A stretch of DNA of 64,000 bases from Psychromonas sp. MB-3u-54 (GCF_002836415.1 NZ_PJBP01000116.1:42648-106647); one strand, 5' to 3'; counted from the stretch's first letter, positions 47,731 to 57,368 are shown. Notes: generated by a model not told the origin, from the sequence alone. Made by a program: numbers and translations.

Positions 47731-47759
47731 TTTACACTGATCATTTGCGCTTTTATTGT
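47731..47759 (+). promoter_or_regulatory. Possible promoter of the rnf operon
   Basis: TTTACA (47731-47736) and TATTGT (47754-47759) are 17 bases apart, about 60 bp before rnfA. The match is only fair. Confidence 0.35.
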
Positions 47760-47821
47760 TATCATACTGGCCTGTTAGAGCCCGCTAAATACACCTATAA
47801 AGGTAGTGGAATTAAATTCTT

Positions 47822-48400
47822 ATGAGCGATTATTTTTTACTGTTTATTGGTACCGTGTTAGTTAATAACTTCGTACTGGTCAAATTTTTAGGCTTATGCC
47901 CGTTTATGGGTGTTTCTAATAAAATAGAAACAGCTGTCGGCATGTCATTTGCCACAACCTTTGTTTTAACCTTAACGGCTGCGGTTTCATATATTGTCAA
48001 TAAATATATTTTATTACCCTTAGATCTGGTTTATTTACAAACACTCGGTTTTATTTTGGTGATTGCTGTTGTTGTGCAGTTCACGGAAATGGTAATGCAC
48101 AAAACGAGTCCCACCTTATACCGATTGTTAGGGATTTTTTTACCACTGATAACCACTAATTGCGCGATTTTAGGGTTAGCATTATTGAATATTAATGAAA
48201 ATCACGATTTTGTTGAGTCCATCATTTACGGATTTAGTGCAGGGGTTGGTTTTTCATTAGTCTTAGTGGTTTTTTCCTCAATGCGTGAACGTTTAGCAGC
48301 TTCAGATATACCTTTACCCTTCAAAGGAGCTTCAATCGCGATGGTCACCGCAGGATTAATGTCTCTTGCCTTTATGGGCTTCACCGGTCTTATTAAGTAG
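47822..48400 (+). CDS. rnfA: Ion-translocating oxidoreductase subunit RnfA
   Basis: A 192-residue membrane subunit with six hydrophobic segments, homologous to NqrE. It begins [20 protein letters not shown] with [16 protein letters not shown], the family signature. With RnfE it holds the intramembrane Fe-S centre; the cysteines in LGLCPFMG and TTNCAILG are the likely ligands. First gene of rnfABCDGE, divergent from nrdDG. Confidence 0.97.
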   Translation: MSDYFLLFIGTVLVNNFVLVKFLGLCPFMGVSNKIETAVGMSFATTFVLTLTAAVSYIVNKYILLPLDLVYLQTLGFILVIAVVVQFTEMVMHKTSPTLYRLLGIFLPLITTNCAILGLALLNINENHDFVESIIYGFSAGVGFSLVLVVFSSMRERLAASDIPLPFKGASIAMVTAGLMSLAFMGFTGLIK

Positions 48401-48415
48401 TGGAATAATTATAAA

Positions 48416-48973
48416 ATGATACTCAGTATAACGATAGCGATTGTAACCTTTGCCGTTTTAGGCATCATTTTTGGGTCTTTATTAGGCTACACTTCAATCC
48501 GCTTTAAAGTAAAAACAGACCCGATTGTTGAGGAATTGGATGCTATTTTACCGCAGACCCAATGTGGTCAATGCGGTTATCCCGGCTGTAAACCCTACGC
48601 ACAAGCGATTGCCAATGGCGATGATATTAATAAATGTCCTCCGGGAGGAGACGCTGTTATGCGCCAACTTGCCGAACGCATGGGTGTCGAGCCAAAAGGT
48701 TTAGAAACCGAGGAAAAACCTAAATTAGTCGCCTTTATTCGCGAAGATGAATGTATCGGCTGTACAAAATGTATCCAAGCTTGTCCGGTTGATGCCATTT
48801 TAGGTGCAACAAGACAAATGCACACGGTGATCACCGATGAGTGCACCGGCTGTGAGCTTTGTGTTGCGCCCTGCCCGACCGATTGTATTGATATGAATCC
48901 AATTGCATTAACCACTCAAAATTGGGAATGGGACTTGAACCGTATACCAACAAAAACCACAACTGAGCTGTAA
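48416..48973 (+). CDS. rnfB: RnfB, iron-sulfur electron-transfer subunit
   Basis: A 185-residue subunit with an N-terminal membrane helix. A four-Cys Fe-S motif (CGQCGYPGC and the later CPPGG) comes first, then two ferredoxin-type 4Fe-4S motifs ([14 protein letters not shown] and [15 protein letters not shown]). It relays electrons to the membrane part of the complex. The stop is directly followed by the ATG of rnfC. Confidence 0.97.
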   Translation: MILSITIAIVTFAVLGIIFGSLLGYTSIRFKVKTDPIVEELDAILPQTQCGQCGYPGCKPYAQAIANGDDINKCPPGGDAVMRQLAERMGVEPKGLETEEKPKLVAFIREDECIGCTKCIQACPVDAILGATRQMHTVITDECTGCELCVAPCPTDCIDMNPIALTTQNWEWDLNRIPTKTTTEL

Positions 48974-51442
48974 ATGACGACACAACCAATAAACCTTCTC
49001 AGTGATGATCAACTCGCACAAATTTCATCGGGAAAGCAGTGGTCTTTCCATGGTGGTATTCATCCGGAAGAGAACAAACAACAAAGTAGCCACATTGCCA
49101 TTACCGATGCGGGTATTCCCCCGTATTTAGTCATTTCCATTGAGCATAAAGGTTACATCCCTGAATTATTAGTTAAAGTGGGAGATCCTGTTCTCAAGGG
49201 GCAGCCATTAAGCAAAGTTTATGGGGCGATGGTTGTACAGCATGCCAGCAGTTCAGGTGTTGTTTACGCAATAGAGAAACGTACCGATCTCCACCCTTCA
49301 GGCTTAGCTGTCTTATCAATCGTTATTAAAACCGATGGCTTAGACGAAAGTATTGCTTATAAAAAACCACAGGATTATCAAACTCAACCTGCAGCCCCGC
49401 TGATCGACTTAATGCAACAGTCAGGTATTGTCGGAATGGGCGGGGCTGGTTTTCCAGGTCATTTAAAGTTAAGCAATGCGCATAATGTTAAACTATTGAT
49501 CATCAATGCCATTGAATGTGAGCCCTATATCACGGCAGATGACAGATTGATGCAGGAGCATGCCGATGACATTATTAGCGGAATCGAAGTCTTAGCGCAT
49601 ATTCTACAACCAACCTTAATAGTGTTCGCCATTGAAGATAACAAAGCGCAAGCCATTGCCGCCATCAATATTGCCATTAAGCAAGCACCCGCATCTCTGC
49701 AGGAAAAGCTCAGCGTCAGCATTATACCAACCCGTTATCCATCCGGTGGTGAAAAACAATTAATTGAAATGATTACCGGACAACAGATCCCCCTTGGCAA
49801 ACATCCAACTGCTCTGGGCATTGTCATGCATAACGTCGGTACTGTGTTTGCGGTCAAAGAGGCCATTATTGATGGCAAGCCCCTTATCTCGCGTATTGTA
49901 ACCTTAACGGGGGGGGCATTTAAAAACAAAGGTAATGCCAGTGTGAGGATTGGCACCCCCATTCAGTACCTGCTAGAGCAGCACGGAATGGAAGAAAAAC
50001 ATGTGCAAAAACTGCTTATTGGTGGTCCTATGATGGGGTTTACTATTACCCATACTGATATTCCGGTGAGTAAAACCTGTAATTGTATCCTCGTGCCAAC
50101 GCCTAAAGAAATGCCGGAGCCGCCCGCAGAAATGCCCTGCATCCGTTGTGGAGAGTGCTCGGACGTTTGCCCGGCAGTATTATTACCTCAGCAACTTTTA
50201 TGGTATTCCAAAAGCCAGGATCATGAGAAATTAGATGAGTATAACCTGCCATCGTGTATTGAATGCGGTGCCTGTGCCTTTGTTTGCCCAAGTAATATTC
50301 CACTGGTTGAATATTATAGGGTAGCAAAAGCTGAAATTAGAAACGCGCAGCAGGAAGCTCAAAAAGCTGAAACAGCACGAATTCGCCATGAAAACAGAGC
50401 CGCCCGATTAGAACAAGCGAAATTAGAACGCCAGGCTAAACATCAGGCAGCAGCCGAAAAACGCAAACAACAGTCAAAAGAAAAAAATGGCGGGCAAGAC
50501 TTAATTACAGCCGCACTTGAACGTGCTAAAGCTAAAAAACAGCGCTTAGCCGACAGCGCACAAGAGCCCGAAAGTGAACCGGCAGATAACAAAAAAGATG
50601 CCGTCGCCGCTGCCATTGCGCGCGCTAAAGCCAAAAAACAGGCCGCAGCACAAACAACGCCGGCAACTGAGGGTGAAAGTGAAAGCAAACCGGCGGATAA
50701 CAAAAAAGATGCCGTCGCCGCTGCCATTGCGCGCGCTAAAGCCAAAAAACAGGCCGCAGCACAAGCAACGCCGGCAACTGAAAGTGAAAATGAAAGTAAA
50801 CCGGTGGATAACAAAAAAGATGCCGTAGCCGCTGCCATTGCGCGCGCTAAGGCCAAAAAACAGGCCGCAGCACCAACAACGCCGGAAACTGAGGCTGAAA
50901 GTGAACCCGCGGATAACAAAAAAGATGCCGTCGCTGCTGCTATTAAACGTGCTAAGGCCAAAAAACTGGCCGCAGCACCAGCAACGCAGGAAACTGAGGG
51001 TGAAAGTGAACCCGCCGATAACAAAAAAGATGCGGTAGCCGCTGCCATTGCGCGCGCTAAAGCCAAAAAACAGGCAGCCGAACAAGCAACGCCGGAAACT
51101 GAGGCTGAAAGTGAACCCGCCGATAACAAAAAAGATGCGGTAGCCGCTGCCATTGCGCGCGCTAAGGCTAAAAAACAGGCGGCGCAAACAGTGCAGCAAA
51201 CAAGTGATCAGCTGCCGGATAATAGTGAAGCAATACAAGCTCGCACACTGCGCAAAGAACAAGTGCGGTTACATAAACAGGAACAACAGCAAAATGTAAT
51301 AGACAGCCATAAAGACACTCAATCGACAACGCCCCAGAAGACAGCCAATGAAAAAAGCAGTCTGCAATCGGATAACCGAAAAGCAAAAATAGCCGCCGTA
51401 ATTGCTAAAGCAAAAGCACAAAAAACAGCGCACAAGGATTAA
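48974..51442 (+). CDS. rnfC: RnfC, flavin/Fe-S subunit with repetitive C-terminal tail
   Basis: An 822-residue peripheral subunit. The conserved part is about the first 450 residues: an NqrA-like start, an NADH/FMN-binding Complex1_51K-like segment (VGMGGAGFPGHLKLSN), and two 4Fe-4S motifs (CIRCGECSDVCPA and CIECGACAFVCPS). After a charged coiled coil come six near-identical units of about 35-37 residues containing PADNKKDAVAAAIARAKAKK, then weaker copies. Alanine/lysine tails of variable length are usual in gammaproteobacterial RnfC, but six clean repeats are marked. The tail would be a long charged helix outside the enzyme core. Confidence 0.96.
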   Translation: MTTQPINLLSDDQLAQISSGKQWSFHGGIHPEENKQQSSHIAITDAGIPPYLVISIEHKGYIPELLVKVGDPVLKGQPLSKVYGAMVVQHASSSGVVYAIEKRTDLHPSGLAVLSIVIKTDGLDESIAYKKPQDYQTQPAAPLIDLMQQSGIVGMGGAGFPGHLKLSNAHNVKLLIINAIECEPYITADDRLMQEHADDIISGIEVLAHILQPTLIVFAIEDNKAQAIAAINIAIKQAPASLQEKLSVSIIPTRYPSGGEKQLIEMITGQQIPLGKHPTALGIVMHNVGTVFAVKEAIIDGKPLISRIVTLTGGAFKNKGNASVRIGTPIQYLLEQHGMEEKHVQKLLIGGPMMGFTITHTDIPVSKTCNCILVPTPKEMPEPPAEMPCIRCGECSDVCPAVLLPQQLLWYSKSQDHEKLDEYNLPSCIECGACAFVCPSNIPLVEYYRVAKAEIRNAQQEAQKAETARIRHENRAARLEQAKLERQAKHQAAAEKRKQQSKEKNGGQDLITAALERAKAKKQRLADSAQEPESEPADNKKDAVAAAIARAKAKKQAAAQTTPATEGESESKPADNKKDAVAAAIARAKAKKQAAAQATPATESENESKPVDNKKDAVAAAIARAKAKKQAAAPTTPETEAESEPADNKKDAVAAAIKRAKAKKLAAAPATQETEGESEPADNKKDAVAAAIARAKAKKQAAEQATPETEAESEPADNKKDAVAAAIARAKAKKQAAQTVQQTSDQLPDNSEAIQARTLRKEQVRLHKQEQQQNVIDSHKDTQSTTPQKTANEKSSLQSDNRKAKIAAVIAKAKAQKTAHKD
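50575..51180 (+). repeat. Six tandem repeats of about 105-111 bp inside rnfC
   Basis: Copies keep the codons for PADNKKDAVAAAIARAKAKK almost unchanged; linkers (for example TTPATEGESES) vary. Long antisense open frames of 236 and 238 codons are shadows of this codon-biased repeat. Confidence 0.95.
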
Positions 51443-51447
51443 TGTAA

Positions 51448-52500
51448 ATGGCCTACAAGAATGCAAGCTCTCCCCATCAAAAACAGCGGAGAACAACGTC
51501 ACAGGTGATGGTTTTGGTTATTTTATGCTTAATTCCAGGCGTGTTTTTACAAAGTTATTTTTTCGGTTATGCAAACTTAATACAAATATCATTAGCCTGT
51601 CTTGCCGCAGTGGCAAGTGAAGCTTTTATTTTGAAATTAAGAAACCGTCCTGTTTTAAACACGCTAAAAGATGCCAGCGCTTTATTAACCGCGATCCTTA
51701 TTGCGATTTCCATTCCCCCCCTTGCACCGTGGTGGATAGTAGTGATTGGTACTATTTTTGCCATTATATTTGTTAAACAAGTATATGGCGGGCTTGGACA
51801 AAATATTTTTAATCCCGCAATGGCCGCTTATGTTTTACTGTTAATTTCGTTTCCGGTACAGATGACCTCCTGGTTACCAGTACAGTCTCTGCAACCCTTT
51901 TCTCTGACCTTGATGGATCAGATAAATGCAATCTTCACGGGTGCTACCCTTGACGGGTATTCTGTTGAGCAACTGAGTGTCAGCATTGATGGTTTGTCTA
52001 TGGCAACCCCACTTAATACGGTGCGAGATGCCCTGCATAATGGATTTACAATCAGCGAAATTTTCACTAGCCTGCAGTTTAAAGCATCTTCCTGGCAACA
52101 AATTTATTGGATTAACGGTGCTTTTTTAGCGGGTGGATTAATTTTATTATTTAAACGTGTCGTGCATTGGCATATCCCGGTTAGTTTCTTATTGGGTATC
52201 GGCATTTTCTCTTTTATCGCTTTTGCCTACAGTCCGGATCTCAATGCTCCTCCCCTCTTCCATCTGTTTTCAGGGGCAACAATGTTAGGCGCATTTTTTA
52301 TATTAAGCGATCCGGTTAGTGCCGCCACAACGGTTAAAGGGCGTATTTTATTCGCTTTATTAATCGCTTTCATCGTGGTTATTATTCGTAATGTGGGTGG
52401 TTACCCCGATGCAGTTGCCTTCGCTGTTCTGCTTGGCAATATGTGTGTTCCTCTACTTGATTATTATACTCAGCCCAAAGTTTATGGGGGAGGTAAATAA
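51448..52500 (+). CDS. rnfD: RnfD, covalent-FMN membrane subunit
   Basis: A 350-residue membrane subunit homologous to NqrB. The flavin-attachment threonine is Thr187 in DGLSMATPLN, corresponding to NqrB GATPLS. GGLGQNIFNPAMAAYVLL and LSDPVSAATTVKGR are shared with NqrB. It starts five bases after rnfC. The stop is followed after one base by the ATG of an unusual repeat ORF instead of rnfG. Confidence 0.96.
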   Translation: MAYKNASSPHQKQRRTTSQVMVLVILCLIPGVFLQSYFFGYANLIQISLACLAAVASEAFILKLRNRPVLNTLKDASALLTAILIAISIPPLAPWWIVVIGTIFAIIFVKQVYGGLGQNIFNPAMAAYVLLLISFPVQMTSWLPVQSLQPFSLTLMDQINAIFTGATLDGYSVEQLSVSIDGLSMATPLNTVRDALHNGFTISEIFTSLQFKASSWQQIYWINGAFLAGGLILLFKRVVHWHIPVSFLLGIGIFSFIAFAYSPDLNAPPLFHLFSGATMLGAFFILSDPVSAATTVKGRILFALLIAFIVVIIRNVGGYPDAVAFAVLLGNMCVPLLDYYTQPKVYGGGK

Positions 52501-52501
52501 G

Positions 52502-52834
52502 ATGTTTTGTATGCTTAAAAATAAAAGTGTCAGTAAAATTAATGATAACAGACAAGTAATAGTGTCCGGCGGGAACCTAGTTAAGATGTTTTCTATGCTT
52601 AAAAATAAAAGTGTCAGTAAAATTAATGATAACAGACAAGTAATAGTGTCCGGCGGGAACCTAGTTGAGATGTTTTCTATGCTTAAAAATAAAAGTGTCA
52701 GTAAAGTTAATGATAATAGACAAGCAATAGTGTCCGGCGGGAACCTAGTTGAGATGTTTTCTATGCTTAAAAATAAAAGTGTCGGTAAAGTTAATGATAA
52801 TAGACAAGCAATAGTATCTGGGTGGAGAGTTTAA
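52502..52834 (+). CDS. Tandem-repeat ORF inserted between rnfD and rnfG
   Basis: An open frame of 110 codons made of four copies of an 84-bp (28-residue) unit beginning MFSMLKNKSVSKINDNRQ and continuing with VIVSGGNLV; the fourth copy ends SGWRV and stop. The ATG is one base after the rnfD stop and the stop is one base before the rnfG ATG. All copies stay in frame, which argues for at least tolerated translation, but the unit has no recognisable domain, signal or membrane segment. The end of the unit resembles the stretch just before the rnfG ATG (GTATCTGGGTGGAGAG), and each unit begins ATGTTTT like rnfG, so amplification between matching starts is likely. Function unknown; it may not be a useful protein. 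Confidence 0.6.
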   Translation: MFCMLKNKSVSKINDNRQVIVSGGNLVKMFSMLKNKSVSKINDNRQVIVSGGNLVEMFSMLKNKSVSKVNDNRQAIVSGGNLVEMFSMLKNKSVGKVNDNRQAIVSGWRV

Positions 52835-52835
52835 T

Positions 52836-53471
52836 ATGTTTTCAACAATCAGTCGCAATGCGTATTTACTCGCAGCCTTTGCTATCGCTTGTACCGGTAG
52901 CATCGCCATTGTAAACCAATTTACACAACCCATTATTGCCCATCAGGAGCAACAAGCATTATTGAAAATGCTCAACCAACTTATTCCGGCTGAGTTATAT
53001 GATAACGATATCGTTGCCAGTTGTTTTGCGGTCACGGATAAAAATTTATTAGGCAGTGCAGAGCCACAGCAGGCATTTATTGCTAAAAAAGATAATAATC
53101 CTATCGCTTTAATGTTAAAAACGACCACCATGAGCGGTTATGCAGGGAGAATAAATCTCGTCGTAGGGATTTATGCTGATGCCAGCATTGCCGGTGTTCG
53201 GGTGCTTCAACATACTGAAACCCCAGGGTTAGGTGATAAAATTCAAACCAACAAATCTGACTGGATTTACTCTTTTAACGATAAGTTTTATCAGGAAGGA
53301 CAAAAATCACGCTGGGAGGTGAAAAAGAATGGCGGGGATTTTGATGCTTTTACCGGGGCAACCATTACACCTCGCGCCGTTGTTTTTGCAGTAAAAGATG
53401 CGTTAATTTATTTTCAAAAAAACAAAAAAACACTCTTCAAGCATGAAGCAAATTGTGGAGAAAGTTTATGA
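52836..53471 (+). CDS. rnfG: RnfG, periplasmic covalent-FMN subunit
   Basis: A 211-residue subunit homologous to NqrC with one N-terminal membrane anchor ([20 protein letters not shown]) and a periplasmic FMN domain. The flavinylation motif is [12 protein letters not shown] with Thr176 as the likely acceptor. [11 protein letters not shown] is the conserved core motif also seen in NqrC ([10 protein letters not shown]). The GGGTGGAGAG ribosome site lies in the last repeat of the preceding ORF. Its stop overlaps the rnfE ATG as ATGA. Confidence 0.96.
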   Translation: MFSTISRNAYLLAAFAIACTGSIAIVNQFTQPIIAHQEQQALLKMLNQLIPAELYDNDIVASCFAVTDKNLLGSAEPQQAFIAKKDNNPIALMLKTTTMSGYAGRINLVVGIYADASIAGVRVLQHTETPGLGDKIQTNKSDWIYSFNDKFYQEGQKSRWEVKKNGGDFDAFTGATITPRAVVFAVKDALIYFQKNKKTLFKHEANCGESL

Positions 53472-54160
53472 ATGAACAAAGCCAAGAAACCGCGGTAGGC
53501 ACAGACAAAACAGATAGCGCAGATCCCGTTTATAAGGAATTAATGCGTCAGGGTTTATGGGCAAACAACCCGGGTATTGTACAGTTATTAGGCTTATGCC
53601 CTCTTCTGGCCGTCACTAATACGATAACCAATGCGCTTGGGCTTGGTTTGGCCACACTTTTTGTGGTGGTCGCTTCAAACTCATTGATATCATTAATCCG
53701 TCACCTTGTACCGCAAGCTATTCGAATCCCTATTTTTGTGATGATTATCGCCTCACTGGTCAGCTGTATTCAATTATTGATGAATGCCTTTACCTATGAG
53801 CTTTATCTGTCTCTCGGTATTTTTATCCCTTTGATCGTCACTAACTGCATGATTATTGGACGTGCGGAGGCTTTTGCATCAAAAAATGGCATTAAACATT
53901 CCGCATTTGATGGTCTGATGATGGGGGTAGGTTTTAGCATTGTCTTAATCATTTTAGGCGCCAGCCGAGAAATATTAGCTCAGGGTACATTATTTGATGG
54001 AATAGAAACTATGTTAGGTGATTGGGCTAGAGTATTGACTATTACTCTCTATCAGGCTGATACCAGCTTTTTACTTGCAGCACTGCCACCGGGTGCTTTT
54101 ATTATTATGGGATTAATCATTGCCATTAAGAACGCTATTGATCACCGGATCAAAAAATAA
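53468..54160 (+). CDS. rnfE: RnfE membrane subunit
   Basis: A 230-residue membrane subunit with six hydrophobic segments, homologous to Nqr[21 protein letters not shown] and the cysteine segment [18 protein letters not shown] are diagnostic. The ATG at 53468 gives the ATGA overlap with rnfG; the frame is open slightly upstream. The stop shares a base with the first of two 17-codon mini-ORFs that copy the start of nth. Confidence 0.96.
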   Translation: MNEQSQETAVGTDKTDSADPVYKELMRQGLWANNPGIVQLLGLCPLLAVTNTITNALGLGLATLFVVVASNSLISLIRHLVPQAIRIPIFVMIIASLVSCIQLLMNAFTYELYLSLGIFIPLIVTNCMIIGRAEAFASKNGIKHSAFDGLMMGVGFSIVLIILGASREILAQGTLFDGIETMLGDWARVLTITLYQADTSFLLAALPPGAFIIMGLIIAIKNAIDHRIKK

Positions 54161-54213
54161 TGAATAAGTCTCAGCGTCGCGAAATATTAATACGTCTGCG
54201 GGATGAAATATAA
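54160..54213 (+). repeat. Extra copy 1 of the nth 5' end (17-codon mini-ORF)
   Basis: Encodes [17 protein letters not shown] and stop. It shares TAATG with the rnfE stop and TAATG with the next mini-ORF. It matches the first 16 codons of nth with few changes. Confidence 0.9.
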
Positions 54214-54266
54214 TGAATAATAGTAAACGTCGCGAAATATTAATGCACCTCCAGGCTGAAAAATAA
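54213..54266 (+). repeat. Extra copy 2 of the nth 5' end (17-codon mini-ORF)
   Basis: Encodes MNNSKRREILMHLQAEK and stop, again ending in TAATG that starts nth itself. The repeat period is 53 bp. Ribosomes could pass rnfE, mini-ORF 1, mini-ORF 2 and nth by successive stop/start overlaps. Confidence 0.9.
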
Positions 54267-54901
54267 TGAATAATAGTAAACGTCGCGAAATATTAATACG
54301 TCTGCGGGATGAAAATCCAACACCACAAACTGAGCTTAATTACAGCTCTCCCTTTGAGTTGTTAATTTCGGTTATTCTGTCTGCACAAGCCACGGACGTC
54401 AGTGTTAATAAAGCAACCGATCTGCTTTATCCCGTTGCCAATACGCCGGAGACAATCGCGGCATTGGGCGTCGAGGGTTTAAAACGCTACATTAAAACCA
54501 TTGGTTTATTTAACAGTAAAGCCGCCAACGTGATCAAAACCTGTCACATGTTAATAACACAGCATAACAGTCAAGTCCCTGAAAATAGAGAAGCGTTAGA
54601 GGCCTTACCCGGTGTGGGCCGAAAAACCGCGAATGTGGTATTAAATACGGCATTTGGCTGGCCGACGATAGCGGTGGATACGCATATTTTCCGCGTGTCT
54701 AATCGCAGCAAATTGGCCATGGGCAAAAATGTAGATGAAGTCGAAAAAAAGTTGCTAAAAGTGATACCCACTGAATTTAAGCTTGATGTGCACCATTGGC
54801 TTATTTTACACGGCCGTTATACTTGTATTGCCCGCAAGCCCCGCTGTGGTTCCTGCCTGATTGAAGACTTATGTGAATTTAAAGACAAAACGGAAGATTA
54901 A
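54266..54901 (+). CDS. nth: Endonuclease III
   Basis: A 211-residue bifunctional DNA glycosylase/AP lyase that removes oxidised pyrimidines. The helix-hairpin-helix is LPGVGRKTANVVL, with the catalytic lysine in GRKTA. The catalytic aspartate is in VDTHIFRVSNR. The 4Fe-4S cluster motif C-X6-C-X2-C-X5-C is CIARKPRCGSCLIEDLC. Location after rnfE is the usual gammaproteobacterial arrangement. Its 5' end is present in three tandem copies, of which this is the only complete gene. Confidence 0.97.
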   Translation: MNNSKRREILIRLRDENPTPQTELNYSSPFELLISVILSAQATDVSVNKATDLLYPVANTPETIAALGVEGLKRYIKTIGLFNSKAANVIKTCHMLITQHNSQVPENREALEALPGVGRKTANVVLNTAFGWPTIAVDTHIFRVSNRSKLAMGKNVDEVEKKLLKVIPTEFKLDVHHWLILHGRYTCIARKPRCGSCLIEDLCEFKDKTED

Positions 54902-54902
54902 G

Positions 54903-54965
54903 TTATCTCCTGACGGCTGACAGCTTCGAGTTACGAGCCTGACAGCTGATGGCTGATGGCTTCGA
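54903..54965. repeat. Heptamer patch downstream of nth
   Basis: Degenerate CTGACGG, CTGACAG, CTTCGAG and CTGATGG units, like those after yaiI. Confidence 0.6.
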
Positions 54966-54970
54966 GTATA

Positions 54971-54998
54971 AAAAAACCGAGCACTTGCTCGGTTTTTT
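54971..54998. terminator. Bidirectional terminator between nth and yehS
   Basis: CCGAGC-ACTT-GCTCGG with an A-run before and a T-run after, so it can serve both convergent genes. Confidence 0.92.
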
Positions 54999-55020
54999 AG
55001 TCTTTGCGATCAGAAAGCGA

Positions 55021-55503
55021 TTACTCTTCGCCCTTGTCACCCCGTAAATGGATAGTAATACCGTTTAAGAAGTATCTTAACAGTTGATCACCACATAGCT
55101 TGTAGTTACGGTGATCCTGTTTTCGAAATAGGGCAGACAATTCACTTTTAGAAATTGGGAATTCGGCTAGCGCTAACATCTTTAACATATCTTCATCTTT
55201 ATAATTCAATGCAATACGTAGCTTTCTTAAAATATCATTGTTAGGCAAAAAAACATTTTCTGCTAGTATAACCGGCTTAGAGCCTTCTTTTTTACCGCGT
55301 TTTTCATTAATAAGACCATCTAAAAAAAGTGATAACAGGCTGTCCTGACACAAAACGAAATTTTCTTCACCTTCTTTAGCGATGATGCTGTGTAGGGTTG
55401 TTTCGTCAATTGCATTATCAACCGAGGCAAAAATTTCTAGCATTTTTTTATCGTTCAGTTTAAACGCATAACGTACACGTCGTAAAACATCATTGGTGAT
55501 CAT
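55021..55503 (-). CDS. yehS: DUF1456 (YehS-like) protein
   Basis: A 160-residue protein of two similar halves, each a DUF1456 unit: NDVLRRVRYAFKLNDKKMLE in the first and NDILRKLRIALNYKDEDMLK in the second. The matching halves point to an internal duplication, which is normal for the family. Function is not established. It is a single gene on the minus strand, ending at a shared terminator. Confidence 0.9.
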   Translation of the reverse strand: MITNDVLRRVRYAFKLNDKKMLEIFASVDNAIDETTLHSIIAKEGEENFVLCQDSLLSLFLDGLINEKRGKKEGSKPVILAENVFLPNNDILRKLRIALNYKDEDMLKMLALAEFPISKSELSALFRKQDHRNYKLCGDQLLRYFLNGITIHLRGDKGEE

Positions 55504-55634
55504 AATTTCTCAATAGGTTTAGGTTTTTAGAAGGCACACTATACGCAAACAGCGAAAATATGCCAATTTAGAATTATTATGGAAAAAGAAACCGCGTTAA
55601 CTTAAGCGCAATAACCTGATAGAACTATATAGAA

Positions 55635-56696
55635 CTAGGCATTACCTTTTACTGTTAACTGCGTCTCTGCAGCAAAGTTCATCATTCTATTTAAAGAAAC
55701 TAATGCGCCTTGAGCCACTTTTTCATCAACATCAATTTCATGACCAGTCGCATCATTTAAAGCATTATATACTGCTTTAAGACCGTTCATTGCCATCCAG
55801 GGACAGTGTGCACAGCTGCGACAGGTTGCGCCGTCGCCGGCCGTTGGCGCTGCCATGAACTCTTTATCTGGGCAGGCCTGCTTCATTTTATAGAAAATAC
55901 CGGTATCAGTTGCCACTATCAACTTTTTGTTAGGGAGCGTTTGCGCGGCTTTTATTAACTGACTAGTTGAGCCTACTGCATCCGCTAATTTAACCACACT
56001 CTCCGGCGACTCCGGATGAACTAAAATAGCAGCATCGGGATAAACGGCTTTCATATCGCGAAGTGCACTGGCTTTAAATTCGTCGTGAACAATACAGTCA
56101 CCTTGCCACATCAGCATATCCGCATTGGTTTTACGCTGAATGTAGTTGCCTAAATGCCTGTCTGGGCCCCAAATAATTTTCTTATTCTGGCTATCCAAAT
56201 GCTCGACAATTTCTAAGGCAATACTTGAAGTCACAACCCAATCAGCACGCGCTTTAACAGCCGCTGAAGTATTTGCATAAACAACCACAGTACGATCCGG
56301 GTGTTGGTCACAAAACTCACTGAAGGATTCAATCGGGCAGCCCACATCTAAAGAACAAGTCGCCTCTAATTCAGGCATTAACACTTGTTTATTCGGTGTT
56401 AAAATCTTAGCGGTTTCCCCCATAAAGCGTACGCCGGCAACCACCAGTGTAGTGGCTGGATTATCACGACCAAAACGCGCCATATCTAATGAATCAGAAA
56501 CATAACCACCCGTTTCTTCAGCTAGCGCCTGAATGTCGGGATCGGTATAATAATGTGCAATTAAAACGGCATTTTTTTCTTTTAATAACGCTTTAATGCT
56601 CGCTCTATAATTAACCTTTTCAGGTGCAGAAAGAACAGCTGGTTTAGCTGGAAAAGGATAGTCTGAACCCACAATTGGAGAGTATTTACTCATCAT
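55635..56696 (-). CDS. nadA: Quinolinate synthase
   Basis: A 353-residue enzyme of NAD synthesis that condenses iminoaspartate with dihydroxyacetone phosphate to quinolinate. The three cysteines that bind its 4Fe-4S cluster are expected in [22 protein letters not shown] and [31 protein letters not shown] is the N-terminal substrate segment. Length and motifs are those of the E. coli-type enzyme. Transcribed alone. Confidence 0.97.
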   Translation of the reverse strand: MMSKYSPIVGSDYPFPAKPAVLSAPEKVNYRASIKALLKEKNAVLIAHYYTDPDIQALAEETGGYVSDSLDMARFGRDNPATTLVVAGVRFMGETAKILTPNKQVLMPELEATCSLDVGCPIESFSEFCDQHPDRTVVVYANTSAAVKARADWVVTSSIALEIVEHLDSQNKKIIWGPDRHLGNYIQRKTNADMLMWQGDCIVHDEFKASALRDMKAVYPDAAILVHPESPESVVKLADAVGSTSQLIKAAQTLPNKKLIVATDTGIFYKMKQACPDKEFMAAPTAGDGATCRSCAHCPWMAMNGLKAVYNALNDATGHEIDVDEKVAQGALVSLNRMMNFAAETQLTVKGNA

Positions 56697-56792
56697 AGTC
56701 TCTTAGATATTAAAAAATGTTGGTAATTATACCGCGAAGATCAGTAAAAGTGATAATAATAAATCCTTATACCAAATCCACTTATTATCTTA

Positions 56793-57024
56793 TACCAAAA
56801 GAATTAATGAAGTGATCAATGATTGCGAAGGAAAAATTAGCACTAACAAGGCGTGAGTTGCAGGAGATAGTTATTCTCACTTCACAAAAATCGTATGGAA
56901 CGATTTTGAACAGCTTTAGCTGACCACAAAGTGGTGAAGAACAGGATGTTCTGAATAAAACTCACAACGTAGTTAGGGATGATTTTAACCAGCAAGATTG
57001 ATTACCTTTTTAGTTCTTTTGGTA
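56793..57024. mobile_element. 232-bp MITE, copy 2
   Basis: Same ends (TACCAAAAGAA and TTCTTTTGGTA) and same length as the copy at 28999-29230. The interior is nearly identical except for a short stretch around 56862-56875. It lies between nadA and the tRNA-Lys cluster, again with TTA on both sides. Confidence 0.88.
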
Positions 57025-57073
57025 TTATTTATGCTGGTTAGCCGAATGGGTATAAATAAATAATATAAACATT

Positions 57074-57115
57074 AAAATTAATGAAGTGAACAATAATTGC
57101 GAAGGAAAGATTAAT
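57074..57115. mobile_element. Truncated MITE left-end fragment
   Basis: About 40 bases resemble the left inner part of the MITE (ATTAATGAAGTGA and ATTGCGAAGGAAA). No terminal repeat is left. Confidence 0.55.
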
Positions 57116-57241
57116 GCAAATTGATTAGGATTTTTTATTACAGAAAGAGGAGTTAAGTGCTGTGCCGGGAAATGTTTTAACCTAGACAAATAAGTTAAGA
57201 GTCAGGGGTAATAATATTTTTCGCTATGACTATTCGAAAAG

Positions 57242-57317
57242 TGGTGGGCCGTGAAGGATTTGAACCTTCGACAAACGGATTAAAAGTCCACTGCTCTACC
57301 AACTGAGCTAACGGCCC
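57242..57317 (-). tRNA. tRNA-Lys (anticodon UUU), copy 1
   Basis: 76 bases including the encoded CCA. The acceptor stem GGGCCGT/ACGGCCC closes; the D-arm has AGCTCAGTTGGTAGAGC; the anticodon loop is CTTTTAA (anticodon TTT); the T-arm has GGTTCAAATCC. Confidence 0.97.
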
Positions 57318-57368
57318 AAATATACTTCTTCTTACTTATTTATTAGCGAGAGAAGATTAAAAACAAAT

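Noticed and set aside
50443..51262. Antisense frames of 236 and 238 codons
   Set aside because: Shadows of the biased codons in the rnfC repeats.
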